Assembly (NCBI GenBank): GCA_003506745.1
Contig: DNYQ01000302.1
Coordinates: 1 to 6,708 of the forward strand
From: Syntrophaceae bacterium
GTDB lineage: Bacteria; Desulfobacterota; Syntrophia; Syntrophales; Smithellaceae
Direction of reading: 5' to 3'
Length of the DNA stretch: 6,708 nt
A program made the translations under genes and the position numbers. Below the pieces are notes generated by a model. It made no database searches. It was given only the letters and a program-made list of their open reading frames with translations, and had not been told where the DNA came from. The stretch's first letter is position 1, and every line of letters starts with the position of its first letter. Of this stretch, positions 1 to 5,738 are shown piece by piece.

Positions 1-20
1 GGTTATCACCTGCCGTTTTT
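1..20 (+). terminator. Second half of a rho-independent terminator cut by the window edge
   Basis: The first bases form GGT-TATC-ACC, followed by TGCCG and five T. The 14 bases at 7-20 are identical to 5963-5976, the descending arm and T-run of the terminator after the right-hand tRNA fragment. If the missing bases to the left end in AAAACGGCA, this is a full hairpin with a TATC loop. Seen: the half hairpin and the match. Inferred: it is the terminator of a complete tRNA-Pro lying just left of the window. The int stop codon (6-8) lies inside it. Confidence 0.5.
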
Positions 21-1187
21 CGTTCCCCAAAAGGAAATCAAGGGCTGTGTCCCCTTTGTGTCCCCTCGGGGCGGACCGGCGTAGTGCTCGGCCAACCTCA
101 GTTGCACGGCGTTGTCCGTAAGTCCTTCCAGGTTGCAATAGCGATCCGTCATGCTCATGTCTTTGTGACCGATCATGACCGCCGCGTGTTTCAGACTCCC
201 GCCCGCGAGCAGAATGTTGGTACAAAATGTATGCCGGTTGTCGTGGAAATGGTAATCGTCGATCCCGAGTTTCGAACAGACAACTGCCCAAGCCTTTCGA
301 AATTCCTTCTTTCTGGTGCCGTCCAAATGGCCAAGCACGTGGTCCCCGCGTACCGTGATCTGCCGCCGCTTCCGGCGCTCTTGAAGATGTTCCTGCCTTT
401 TCAGTAAGGCGGCCCGTGTGCGTGGCATCAGCAGGTGTACCCGCTCCTGCTTGTTCTTGGTTCGATAGAAGCGGATCATCCCGGCTTTCTGGAAGTCGAA
501 ATTAATGTCCGTCCACTTCAAATCGAGGAGTTCCTGCCGGCTACAACCATGCTCAACCGCCAGCAATATTATCAGCGGTAGATAATGCCTGGCGGACGAC
601 TGAGCCGCCTCCTCCAACAGACGATCCACATGCTCCGGTAACAGGAACGCTTTCCGTTCATGCACTTTCTCGCTCAGGTACTGGATCCTGGCCGAAGGGT
701 CCTGCCGGATCACCCCATCCCGTAGTGCCTTGGACAAGATCTGCTTTGCGATGAACAGACGTCTGTTCGATAGGGCGGGTGAGAAATTCCCCGCCACGTC
801 CGCCCGATAGTCCAGCAGCATCTGTTGCGTCAGGCTGGACACCAGCCGCTTCCCCCAGACTTCCAACAGCGGTGCCAGGAAGTTTTCGTACCCTGATAAG
901 GTGACGGCGCTCATGCTCCCTTCCTTCACCCTCCGTCGCCATTCGGCCGAGCATTGCTCGGCAACCTGCCCGAAGGTCGTGCTCCGGCTTTTCGCGGCTG
1001 TGGCCCGGTCTTCCGGGGCCTGGCCGCCGGATAGCAGCTGCTTCAGCTTCGTCCGTTCGGCATCGGCTTCATGCCAGGTGCGGTACGTGGCGTGGTGTTT
1101 CTTCTCGCCGGTTCCCGGCACCTTGTACTGCACGATGTAGCTTTTGCCTTTGGTGCGCTTCCGCGCAACAATAGTAACAGTTGCCAT
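6..1187 (-). CDS. int: Tyrosine recombinase / site-specific integrase of the island
   Basis: A 393-residue phage-type integrase that would catalyse integration and excision at the tRNA-Pro site by strand exchange through a 3'-phosphotyrosine intermediate. The N-terminal part (about 1-60, basic, SYIVQYKVPGTG) resembles the arm-binding domain; about 70-170 is the SAM-like core-binding domain; about 175-370 is catalytic. The catalytic set is visible: Arg217 (GCSRQELLDLKW), Lys244 or Lys246 in the TKNK turn, His315 and Arg318 (HDNR), His341 (GHKD) and Tyr350 (DRYCNL). Length is typical for the family. The ATG at 1185-1187 lies 3 bases after the xis stop, with GGAG of its ribosome site inside the end of xis, so the two genes are probably translated together. 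The C-terminus is unusual: residues 375-380 (GDTKGT) are encoded by one copy of the end repeat, and the stop lies within a terminator hairpin. The gene points to the left end, as expected for an integrase beside its att site. Confidence 0.95.
   Translation of the reverse strand: MATVTIVARKRTKGKSYIVQYKVPGTGEKKHHATYRTWHEADAERTKLKQLLSGGQAPEDRATAAKSRSTTFGQVAEQCSAEWRRRVKEGSMSAVTLSGYENFLAPLLEVWGKRLVSSLTQQMLLDYRADVAGNFSPALSNRRLFIAKQILSKALRDGVIRQDPSARIQYLSEKVHERKAFLLPEHVDRLLEEAAQSSARHYLPLIILLAVEHGCSRQELLDLKWTDINFDFQKAGMIRFYRTKNKQERVHLLMPRTRAALLKRQEHLQERRKRRQITVRGDHVLGHLDGTRKKEFRKAWAVVCSKLGIDDYHFHDNRHTFCTNILLAGGSLKHAAVMIGHKDMSMTDRYCNLEGLTDNAVQLRLAEHYAGPPRGDTKGTQPLISFWGTKNGR
47..66 (+). repeat. Left copy of the 20-base island end repeat; candidate integrase arm-type sites
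   Basis: The sequence contains GTGTCCCC twice (47-54 and 58-65), separated by TTT. An identical 20-base copy in the same orientation is at 5739-5758. This copy lies inside the coding sequence for the int C-terminus. Paired short direct repeats near both ends of a tyrosine-integrase element are typical of arm-type binding sites for the integrase N-domain. That role is inferred. Confidence 0.6.
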
Positions 1188-1190
1188 AGG

Positions 1191-1397
1191 TCATCGCTCC
1201 AGCGAGCGTCCTCCCGTCGACATCCCTATTTGGCTGTCAAGGAACTGATGCAGGTCGGTTTCCCTGACCCGCATGCAGGACCGTATCGCGAGCGCCGGCA
1301 AAGCGCCAGAGGCGATCAGCCGCGAGATTGTGGAACGGTGGACCCTCAATATCCGGGCGACCTCTTCCAAAGTCAGCAGTTTCAGTTCGGTGCACAT
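1191..1397 (-). CDS. Excisionase-like small helix-turn-helix protein (HTH_17/AlpA-type)
   Basis: A 68-residue protein with a MerR-like winged HTH: LLTLEEVARILRVHRSTISRLIASG (residues about 7-31) followed by a wing ending in VRETDLHQFL. This is the layout of the excisionase/AlpA DNA-binding family, whose members bend att DNA to favour excision or activate island genes. The start at 1397 is chosen because AGGAG (1405-1409) sits 7 bases upstream and the HTH begins directly after it. A longer open frame to 1496 would add 33 residues of Arg/Ala-rich sequence with no domain. Its stop is 3 bases before int, so xis-int is one operon. Residues 32-41 (ALPALAIRSC) replace the usual lysine- or arginine-rich wing tip, and the C-terminus after residue 54 is short and variable. 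Binding site and regulatory role are not visible. Confidence 0.85.
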   Translation of the reverse strand: MCTELKLLTLEEVARILRVHRSTISRLIASGALPALAIRSCMRVRETDLHQFLDSQIGMSTGGRSLER

Positions 1398-1508
1398 CCC
1401 TTGGCTCCTGGCGGTTCGAACGGCTTTCCGCGCTGTTGCTCGCTCGCCCGCGGCCGGTTTGCGTTGGTTCCTCGTTGCCCCTGATGAGCCAAGCAAACCA
1501 TCGGGCGG

Positions 1509-1530
1509 CTCCAGCGGACAAGACCTGGAG
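1509..1530. repeat. Small inverted repeat upstream of xis-int
   Basis: CTCCAG (1509-1514) and CTGGAG (1525-1530) form a 6-base inverted repeat separated by 10 bases, about 110 bases upstream of the xis start. The spacing resembles an operator for a dimeric regulator, but arms this short occur by chance in GC-rich DNA. No convincing promoter could be placed next to it. Confidence 0.2.
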
Positions 1531-1597
1531 GGGGGAAATTTTAAAAAACCTTTTTCCGTCCAGGGCAGCTTGGAGCCCCGGGCGGAAAAAGTGGGGA

Positions 1598-1649
1598 CAG
1601 GGGCCTCAGGCCCCTGCGGGAGGGGTCACGGGGGGGGCTGGTCCCCCCC
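1598..1649. repeat. Two adjacent perfect GC hairpins between the two recombinase genes
   Basis: The gap 1398-1708 has no gene. It holds an 8-base perfect stem with loop TCA (arms 1598-1605 and 1609-1616) and a 7-base perfect G/C stem with loop CTGGT (arms 1631-1637 and 1643-1649). On the minus strand they lie downstream of the second recombinase stop, and a run of five T follows the second-transcribed hairpin a few bases later, at 1586-1590. They may therefore end that transcript, although the T-run is not directly next to the stem. They could also simply insulate xis-int from read-through. Confidence 0.5.
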
Positions 1650-1708
1650 GAAGATCGATGGCGGGGTGAAAAAACAGAAGTTATGTCACCCCAGGTTGCA
1701 GCGTAGGC

Positions 1709-2671
1709 CTATTTGCTGCTTCCCAAATAGGCATTCGATATGTCGCGCCGTCCCGGTGAATGTCCTGCCGCAGCTTCAATTTGATCGCGCGCTTCGGCAT
1801 CACGTTGCATCCAACCCGTTCCCGCTACATTTTGGGCCGCTTCCTGAAACGCATCCAGTGATGAATGACAATTGGGCGGCAAAAATCCACAGTGGTCATG
1901 GTACATTTTGCGAAATCGCTCATGACGGCACCCATGAAGGGTGAACCCCATTTCTTTTTTAGTCATGCCATGTGTCCTGGCCGCATAATCGACGCGGTGC
2001 AGCCACTCGTCGCCCATCCCTTGGGGCATCAGATTATAGATTCCCTTCCGGTTCGATGGACTAATAAATGCCTCGGCCCGCGCCAAAGCTGCTTCCTGCT
2101 GTTCAGACAGGCTCTCAAGCATCCGCGGGCGGCCGCCTTTTGTGCCATGCTGTATCAATAGTGTGTGCTCAATCCGGTTCCAGTCATTGACCAAATCGAC
2201 CTTGGCCGCTTCTTCCCGCCGCAAACCCAGTTGGTACATCAGCTCGATTTGTGCTGCTGCCCGGGGGGCATGAACATAGCCGATATCCATCCGAAGGGAT
2301 TGCAGCACCTGTGCAACCTTGTCCGGATCGGCCGCCTTGGTTGTCGGGTTGGCGATGGTGCCCCGATGCACGCCGAAGGTACTGTTGTCCCGGCTTACGC
2401 ATTCGTTGCCGTAAGCCCTACACACATGCCTGGCGGCTGAAAGGACTTCAGCGATTCTCCCGTCTCCAGCACCTCGCCCGCGCATCTGGTCCACAACGCG
2501 TTGAAAATGCTTATTGTTCAGGTTGCTCCATTTCTGGGCACCCATGCGCGCCGCGCGGAGCGTTTGGGCAAAGAATCGCGCGGTTTCCCGAATTCTTTCC
2601 TGCTTACTTCTCGGGCCCGACAAGGTGCATCGGTTCACCCCAAAGACTAAACTATCAGATTTCCCGGCCAT
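1709..2671 (-). CDS. Second tyrosine recombinase, Integrase_1-like
   Basis: A 320-residue recombinase with an N-terminal SAM-like DNA-binding half (about 20-110) and a C-terminal catalytic half. Visible catalytic residues are Arg151 (LGLRREEAAKVD), Lys178 (GTKGGR), His246 and Arg249 (LHGCRHERFR), His304 (AAGH) and Tyr315 (SNAYLG). The order and spacing fit the Integrase_1 branch of tyrosine recombinases common on conjugative elements and islands; that assignment is from memory of the family. It is complete and all catalytic residues are intact. The ATG at 2671 follows GGGAGGG (2677-2683) with a 5-base spacer. It is not close in sequence to the first integrase and has no accompanying excisionase. 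It is codirectional with xis-int but about 310 bases away, behind hairpins, so probably a separate transcript. Its target could be a second att site, an invertible segment, or dimers of the excised island. Confidence 0.9.
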   Translation of the reverse strand: MAGKSDSLVFGVNRCTLSGPRSKQERIRETARFFAQTLRAARMGAQKWSNLNNKHFQRVVDQMRGRGAGDGRIAEVLSAARHVCRAYGNECVSRDNSTFGVHRGTIANPTTKAADPDKVAQVLQSLRMDIGYVHAPRAAAQIELMYQLGLRREEAAKVDLVNDWNRIEHTLLIQHGTKGGRPRMLESLSEQQEAALARAEAFISPSNRKGIYNLMPQGMGDEWLHRVDYAARTHGMTKKEMGFTLHGCRHERFRKMYHDHCGFLPPNCHSSLDAFQEAAQNVAGTGWMQRDAEARDQIEAAAGHSPGRRDISNAYLGSSK

Positions 2672-2771
2672 GTGTTCCCTCCCGGTTGCCCTGGTACTCC
2701 TTCAGGGAACACCACCGATGACTCGGAGCGCAAGAGCGGTAAGGGGGGAATGGATACTTTTTTGAAACACG

Positions 2772-2791
2772 AAAACCCCGACAGGCGGGGT
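2772..2791 (-). terminator. Rho-independent terminator upstream of the second recombinase
   Basis: Read on the minus strand, CCCCG-CCTGT-CGGGG is followed immediately by TTTT (plus-strand arms 2776-2780 and 2786-2790, A-run 2772-2775). It would stop a minus-strand transcript starting in the 2800-3300 region before it reaches the recombinase start at 2671. Flanking AACAC and GTGTT blocks could pair with each other around it. Confidence 0.6.
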
Positions 2792-2883
2792 GTTCGATCT
2801 CGTGGAATGGCAAACGCGGAATATAAGCCGCGTCAGTTTGACGTTCCCTATCAGGCTGGCTGTCGGGATCCATTCGCCATATT

Positions 2884-2921
2884 CTGGGGAAGCCCCAGGG
2901 CAAAGCGACCCAAAGGGTCGC
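2884..2921. repeat. Tandem perfect hairpins
   Basis: CTGGGG-AAG-CCCCAG (2884-2898) is followed 6 bases later by GCGACCC-AAA-GGGTCGC (2905-2921). Both stems are perfect with three-base loops. On the minus strand they precede the terminator at 2772-2791, consistent with one structured transcript. No T-run follows either stem, so these are not terminators themselves. Confidence 0.5.
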
Positions 2922-3094
2922 CTGTGGCGGAATCCACCACACACAGCAGCTACGGGATGAACAAATGCCCTTTTCCCACTAGGAATGGTCCCGCGAGTCC
3001 AGTCAATAGCGGATGCTGCCCCGCTGGCGCTATGTCCAGCGTTTGATATGGCAGCCATGGGGGAAGGCGGCAATGACGAGGGAGCCCTCGCCAT

Positions 3095-3313
3095 TCATCT
3101 GGCAACGGGTGCGCAGTGTGGCCTGAAGGATGCGTTTGGATTGTAACCAGGGTCGTTTGGTTGGAAAACGGCGTTCAAGGTCTTGCGGTTTCTTGATTTC
3201 ACAGCGTCATCAGTTTTGATTCCATCAAAACCGATGACGCGACTTCCGGTGTGCGGTCTGACCTCCTTGGGGTTGAAGAAACCAATGGTTTCCTTGACCC
3301 TACCACGCCCCAA
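3095..3313 (-). CDS. Doubtful small protein, 72 codons
   Basis: An open frame with a TTG start at 3313. The translation (GRGRVKETIGFFNPKEVRPHTG at the start, ending HCAPVAR) is hydrophilic with no signal peptide, membrane segment or motif I know. No good Shine-Dalgarno precedes the TTG; an AAGGAGG lies inside the frame without a start codon after it. The strong hairpin at 3204-3240 and a short palindrome at 3278-3292 both fall within it, so the DNA may be conserved for structure rather than coding. It could be a remnant of a longer gene. Weak call. Confidence 0.25.
   Translation of the reverse strand: MGRGRVKETIGFFNPKEVRPHTGSRVIGFDGIKTDDAVKSRNRKTLNAVFQPNDPGYNPNASFRPHCAPVAR
3204..3240 (-). 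repeat. Near-perfect 37-base hairpin
   Basis: The arms are 3204-3220 and 3224-3240, 17 bases each, around a 3-base loop. The only imperfection is A3212 opposite C3232. On the minus strand this pair becomes U and G, a wobble pair, so the minus-strand RNA would form an unbroken 17-pair stem while the plus-strand RNA would not. No T-run follows on either strand, so it is not a standard terminator. It may be a processed RNA stem or a protein-binding palindrome. Confidence 0.6.
3278..3292. repeat. Short palindrome GAAACCA-A-TGGTTTC
   Basis: A perfect 7-base inverted repeat around a single central base, 38 bases from the long hairpin. The flanks extend it imperfectly (GGTTGAAGAAACC on one side against GGTTTCCTTGACC on the other). 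Related GGTTTCTTGA sequence occurs at 3187-3196. It could be an operator or recombinase-binding sequence; nothing confirms either. Confidence 0.35.
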
Positions 3314-3428
3314 AGAAAACGCGCAAGCGGCCTGCTCAGGAACCGCAGAATCTGAGCGGAGCTTCCCGGCGCTTCAACGCTGGACTCATATTTGTCTTTC
3401 TGATATCGGCGGCAACAGAGAGGGCTCT

Positions 3429-3806
3429 ATGCGCTGCCTATCGCTGCTTCTATTCGTCATCCTCACTCTGATTTCCGGGTGCGGAAAGGACGTTAACAAA
3501 ACAACAAGTTGGGATGTTCCTAAAGGATACACTAGGGCGGACTTTGATATCGCGGGTGATCTTCGCGAGTGCCAACAACTTACTCCAAAAGACAAAAACA
3601 AAGACCTCGCCACAATGCTTACCGATCATGTCGGAAATTGTATGAGAAATAAGGGCTATACTTCTGAATACTCGGCAGAAGAGCGTTCTCTTTTTGTCAA
3701 AGAATATTCAAAGGATATTTTACAGATATTATTTGAGGAAGGCGTTCGTACTGGGTCCGAGGCATGGGGAGCGAGTATTCGTGGGGAAGATTGGCCGAAC
3801 TATTAA
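3429..3806 (+). CDS. Small predicted lipoprotein with two mature cysteines
   Basis: A 125-residue protein. The ATG at 3429 follows GAGAGGG (3418-3424) with a 4-base spacer and begins a clear lipoprotein signal: MRCLSLLLFVILTLISGC, with Cys18 as the lipidated residue (lipobox ISGC). Residue +2 is Gly, which gives no inner-membrane retention signal, so outer-membrane anchoring is likely. An upstream extension of the same frame to 3183 lacks a ribosome site and would bury the signal peptide. The mature part is charged, with Cys48 (RECQQ) and Cys71 (GNCMRNKGY), spaced to form an intramolecular disulfide. A C-M-x-x-K-G-Y ending is seen in many small uncharacterised envelope lipoproteins. The C-terminus (EAWGASIRGEDWPNY) is Trp- and acid-rich. 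First cargo gene on the plus strand. Function unknown; a role in altering the cell surface of the carrier is conceivable but unproven. Confidence 0.8.
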   Translation: MRCLSLLLFVILTLISGCGKDVNKTTSWDVPKGYTRADFDIAGDLRECQQLTPKDKNKDLATMLTDHVGNCMRNKGYTSEYSAEERSLFVKEYSKDILQILFEEGVRTGSEAWGASIRGEDWPNY

Positions 3807-3997
3807 CAAATAAGACACGCTAAAATCATTACAAAGCGTCTTTCGTCCGGCTCATTGGGACGGTGTTGCTGGAGCAGAACGACGACTGATGGCAATAATA
3901 ACCGTTAAATACATATTTAAATATATACTAAGCCATTACAACAAAAATATTATAAATATGATATACCAATATCAACTTTATACCTAAGGAAGAACAA
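3807..3997. other. Intergenic switch from GC-rich to AT-rich DNA
   Basis: No gene. The first part still resembles the island's GC-richer sequence and contains a weak stem (AAGAC..CGCT paired with AGCGTCTT, about 3812-3843) and CGTCC/GGACG. From about 3890 the DNA becomes strongly A+T rich up to the next gene. Several TATAAT-like hexamers occur (for example TATGAT at 3957-3962), but AT-rich DNA gives these by chance and no good -35 box pairs with them. A promoter for the 3998 gene probably lies here. Confidence 0.4.
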
Positions 3998-4369
3998 ATG
4001 TCTTTTTCAAATTACTCATTAGCGATGAAAGTATTTTCAGGCAAAGATAAGACATTTAAGGCCCTTCAATCACTGGTTTTGTCTATGTCAAAAGTCGTAA
4101 AGAATTCTGGAAAAGTATCATTTTTTGGAAAAGACAAAGGAAAGGAGGCTATAGAAGATTTTTGTAAACGTTTGGTAGAGATTAAGTTTGCAATTCATTC
4201 TGATTATAATATTAGCTTTACTCAATCAGATGACAACAAAATAATTGATATCATGGTCACTGAACTTGATAAATTTAAGCAATGCTTTCCGAATTGGAAT
4301 GATGCGTATGACTTTGCAGCACAATTTTTCACCGAAGAAAGAGATTTCGCGCTTAAAATATTAGCGTAA
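3998..4369 (+). CDS. Unrecognised 123-residue protein in the AT-rich cargo
   Basis: The ATG at 3998 is preceded by AAGGA (3986-3990) with 7 bases of spacing, a good ribosome site. The protein has no signal peptide or membrane segment and is lysine-rich. It looks largely helical: basic N-terminal part (SGKDKTFKALQ, SKVVKNSGKVSFFGKDKGKEAIEDF), a middle acidic stretch (SFTQSDDNKIIDIMVTELDKF), and an aromatic C-terminal part (CFPNWNDAYDFAAQFFTEERDFALKILA). Two cysteines, at 56 and 96, are far apart. I recognise no family. Codon choice is strongly A/T-biased, unlike the genes on either side of the island, which marks it as acquired from a low-GC source together with the next gene. Cytoplasmic. It could be an accessory, immunity or defence factor, but nothing in the sequence shows this. 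Confidence 0.75.
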   Translation: MSFSNYSLAMKVFSGKDKTFKALQSLVLSMSKVVKNSGKVSFFGKDKGKEAIEDFCKRLVEIKFAIHSDYNISFTQSDDNKIIDIMVTELDKFKQCFPNWNDAYDFAAQFFTEERDFALKILA

Positions 4370-4529
4370 TAATTTTATGACATGTAAGCACATTGTGAAA
4401 GTAAAGAAATTAAAATTTAAAGCATTATACCAATACTACTTATCATTACAATTTACTATATGTGCTAATGAATGTATATACAATATGACATCGCTTTACT
4501 ATGTTAATCAAAAATTCAGGTGGCATATT

Positions 4530-5309
4530 ATGCGATATCTAGCCATATTAATTGTAATTATTAGTACTTATGGATGCTCAAGTATTAATGTCAATTCTGC
4601 ACCACACTATGATGGTGTTGTCACTCCAATAGTTAGTCCAGTTAATTTGCAATATAGTCCATCATTTGGCAAATCAGTAACGTCCATAGATATTATTTAC
4701 GGGAGCAAACACTCTCATACTAGCATAACAAGTAGTTATAGAAGTATACTTGAAGGCGATAAATTAAAATGGACTATAACTATTGATAAATTTATTGATG
4801 GAGATAAAGTCATTCAATACAGAATGCCGCTTGCTCAAGCTACAATGCTAACAACTAGGAAAATGGATTTTATTAATGTTGACATGGATTTTCCGGCTTT
4901 TTCAGCAATTGGCAAGTCGATTTTGAAAGGAACAAAAGAATATAATGACTTTATTTCATTATCGACAAAGAATTTTTTTAAATTTGTTGATTCACCTATA
5001 GCGTCTGGCGATGTTGCAATGTACGCCGATATTGAGTATGCAAATATTTATAGCAGAAAGCTAAAGATGACGCTAGATGGAATCTCGATATTCCGCGGGC
5101 GCAATGTCTATATACTTTCAATAAATGAAAATGATATTGAAATAGTGACAAACGATAATGGTAGAGATGTAGCATTTGTTATGGACATTTCCGGGTACAC
5201 CATTTTGGACTCTGCAACACTGATGACGGTTAAAGGGGCGATACGCTTGGTATGCACAGACAAAAGCGGAAAGCGCGGCGTCATAACTGTCGAATCCAAC
5301 GAAATCTAG
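4530..5309 (+). CDS. Predicted lipoprotein, 259 residues, function unknown
   Basis: The start at 4530 is chosen over an in-frame ATG at 4377 because AGGTGG (4518-4523) lies 6 bases upstream and the chain then begins with a lipoprotein signal, MRYLAILIVIISTYGCSS, with Cys16 as the likely lipidation site. The lipobox (TYGC) is slightly unusual at the -2 position, but the GCSS ending is common. Ser at +2 suggests sorting to the outer membrane. The mature part is rich in alternating hydrophobic and polar residues (KLKWTITIDKF, DVAMYADIEYANIYSRKLKMTLDGISIF, NVYILSINENDIEIV, GAIRLVCTDKSGKRGVITV), pointing to a beta-sheet fold. No catalytic motif is visible. AT-rich with A/T-ending codons, like the 3998 gene; the 160 bases between them could hold a separate promoter. 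No homologue is recognised. The last 80 or so bases become GC-richer again, near the edge of the foreign segment. Confidence 0.8.
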   Translation: MRYLAILIVIISTYGCSSINVNSAPHYDGVVTPIVSPVNLQYSPSFGKSVTSIDIIYGSKHSHTSITSSYRSILEGDKLKWTITIDKFIDGDKVIQYRMPLAQATMLTTRKMDFINVDMDFPAFSAIGKSILKGTKEYNDFISLSTKNFFKFVDSPIASGDVAMYADIEYANIYSRKLKMTLDGISIFRGRNVYILSINENDIEIVTNDNGRDVAFVMDISGYTILDSATLMTVKGAIRLVCTDKSGKRGVITVESNEI

Positions 5310-5409
5310 GGGTGTTCTGGCAATCAAAACACATCATGCTCGAAAGCTAAAAATTTATGAGGGGCCGGAAAGGCTCCAACCCCCCACCGCAGCGTACATT
5401 GCCTGGAGT

Positions 5410-5565
5410 TCATGCTGGGAGTTTCTGCAATCCTACAAGAACTTGCTGGACTCGCTGGATCATATCAATGACCCAGTTAATCCACTCGTTCGTTCTGACT
5501 TGCAGGTTGCTCAACCAAGCCCTTGCCTTTTCCAGCCAGTGCACAAGCCATTTAACAAGCTCCAT
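5410..5565 (-). CDS. Candidate 51-residue Trp-rich amphipathic small protein
   Basis: Found by reading the minus strand; too short for a usual gene call. The ATG at 5565 is preceded by AAAGGAGG with a 4-base spacer, one of the best ribosome sites in the window. The frame runs 51 codons to TGA at 5410-5412. The chain starts MELVKWLVHWLEKARAWL and continues through NEWINWVIDMIQRV to end LVGLQKLPA. Trp6, Trp10, Trp17, Trp28 and Trp31 and many Leu/Val fall at helical i, i+4, i+7 spacing, giving a long amphipathic helix that could lie on a membrane or form a coiled coil. No cysteines, no cleavable signal. It lies between the cargo and attR, on the same strand as int. A small membrane-active peptide or phage-type small protein are both possible; function unknown. 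Confidence 0.5.
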   Translation of the reverse strand: MELVKWLVHWLEKARAWLSNLQVRTNEWINWVIDMIQRVQQVLVGLQKLPA

Positions 5566-5580
5566 GGAGCCTCCTTTCCC

Positions 5581-5616
5581 CGTCCTGTTTTAGCCAGAAT
5601 TAGCTGCCACAGGACG
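5581..5616 (-). promoter_or_regulatory. Leader hairpin of the 51-residue ORF
   Basis: CGTCCTGT (5581-5588) and ACAGGACG (5609-5616) form a perfect 8-base inverted repeat directly upstream of the ribosome site. A second upstream block (5625-5639, minus strand CCTCTTCCCCTGTTT) can instead pair with the ribosome-site region (5570-5590, minus strand ACAGGACGGGGAAAGGAGG) with a small bulge. The two pairings share the ACAGG bases and so exclude each other. This would let translation be switched by RNA folding. Inferred from base pairing only. Confidence 0.35.
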
Positions 5617-5738
5617 AAGTAATCAAACAGGGGAAGAGGAGCCCATCGCCACGGCATATAATAACTATGCAATATTTAGTTTCGAATCAAGGCTCAACCT
5701 AATACCAGCCAGAATTTTCGCGAACGCTTTGGATTCCA

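Larger units (their letters stand above)
2672..3094 (-). other. Structured region upstream of the second recombinase; possible leader RNA or small overlapping ORFs
   Basis: No secure gene. On the minus strand two frames stay open together: one from 3094 to 2702 (130 codons, containing NTPPVGVFVF) and one from 2942 to 2655 (95 codons), which overlaps the start of the recombinase gene. Neither has a recognised domain, and the NTPPVGVFVF stretch is simply the translation of a terminator hairpin. Three compact hairpins lie in order: CTGGGG/CCCCAG (2884-2898), GCGACCC/GGGTCGC (2905-2921) and the terminator at 2772-2791. Several stem-loops ending in a terminator suggest a small RNA or an attenuated leader. 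The pattern loosely recalls the ash/immunity-RNA region of P4-like satellites, but I cannot establish that. Confidence 0.35.

Noticed and set aside
1398..1496. N-terminal extension of the excisionase frame to 1496.
   Set aside because: Arg/Ala-rich with no domain, while AGGAG is correctly spaced before the ATG at 1397.
1273..1944. A 223-codon plus-strand frame across xis and the second recombinase end.
   Set aside because: It is antisense to two well-supported genes and runs through the GC hairpins; its translation is low-complexity and unlike any known protein.
2961..3146. Plus-strand open stretch translating to a plausible-looking Ala/Leu/Gly-rich chain ending LKDAFGL.
   Set aside because: No ribosome site or sensible start for most of its length, and open frames are common in GC-rich DNA. 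It may be a gene remnant, but nothing supports a name.
4377..4529. Upstream extension of the 259-residue lipoprotein to ATG 4377.
   Set aside because: It would add 51 residues ahead of a clear lipoprotein signal, and the internal ATG at 4530 has the better ribosome site.
5357..5593. A 78-codon plus-strand frame in the right arm.
   Set aside because: It is the antisense of the 51-residue small ORF, lacks a ribosome site and has no recognisable features.
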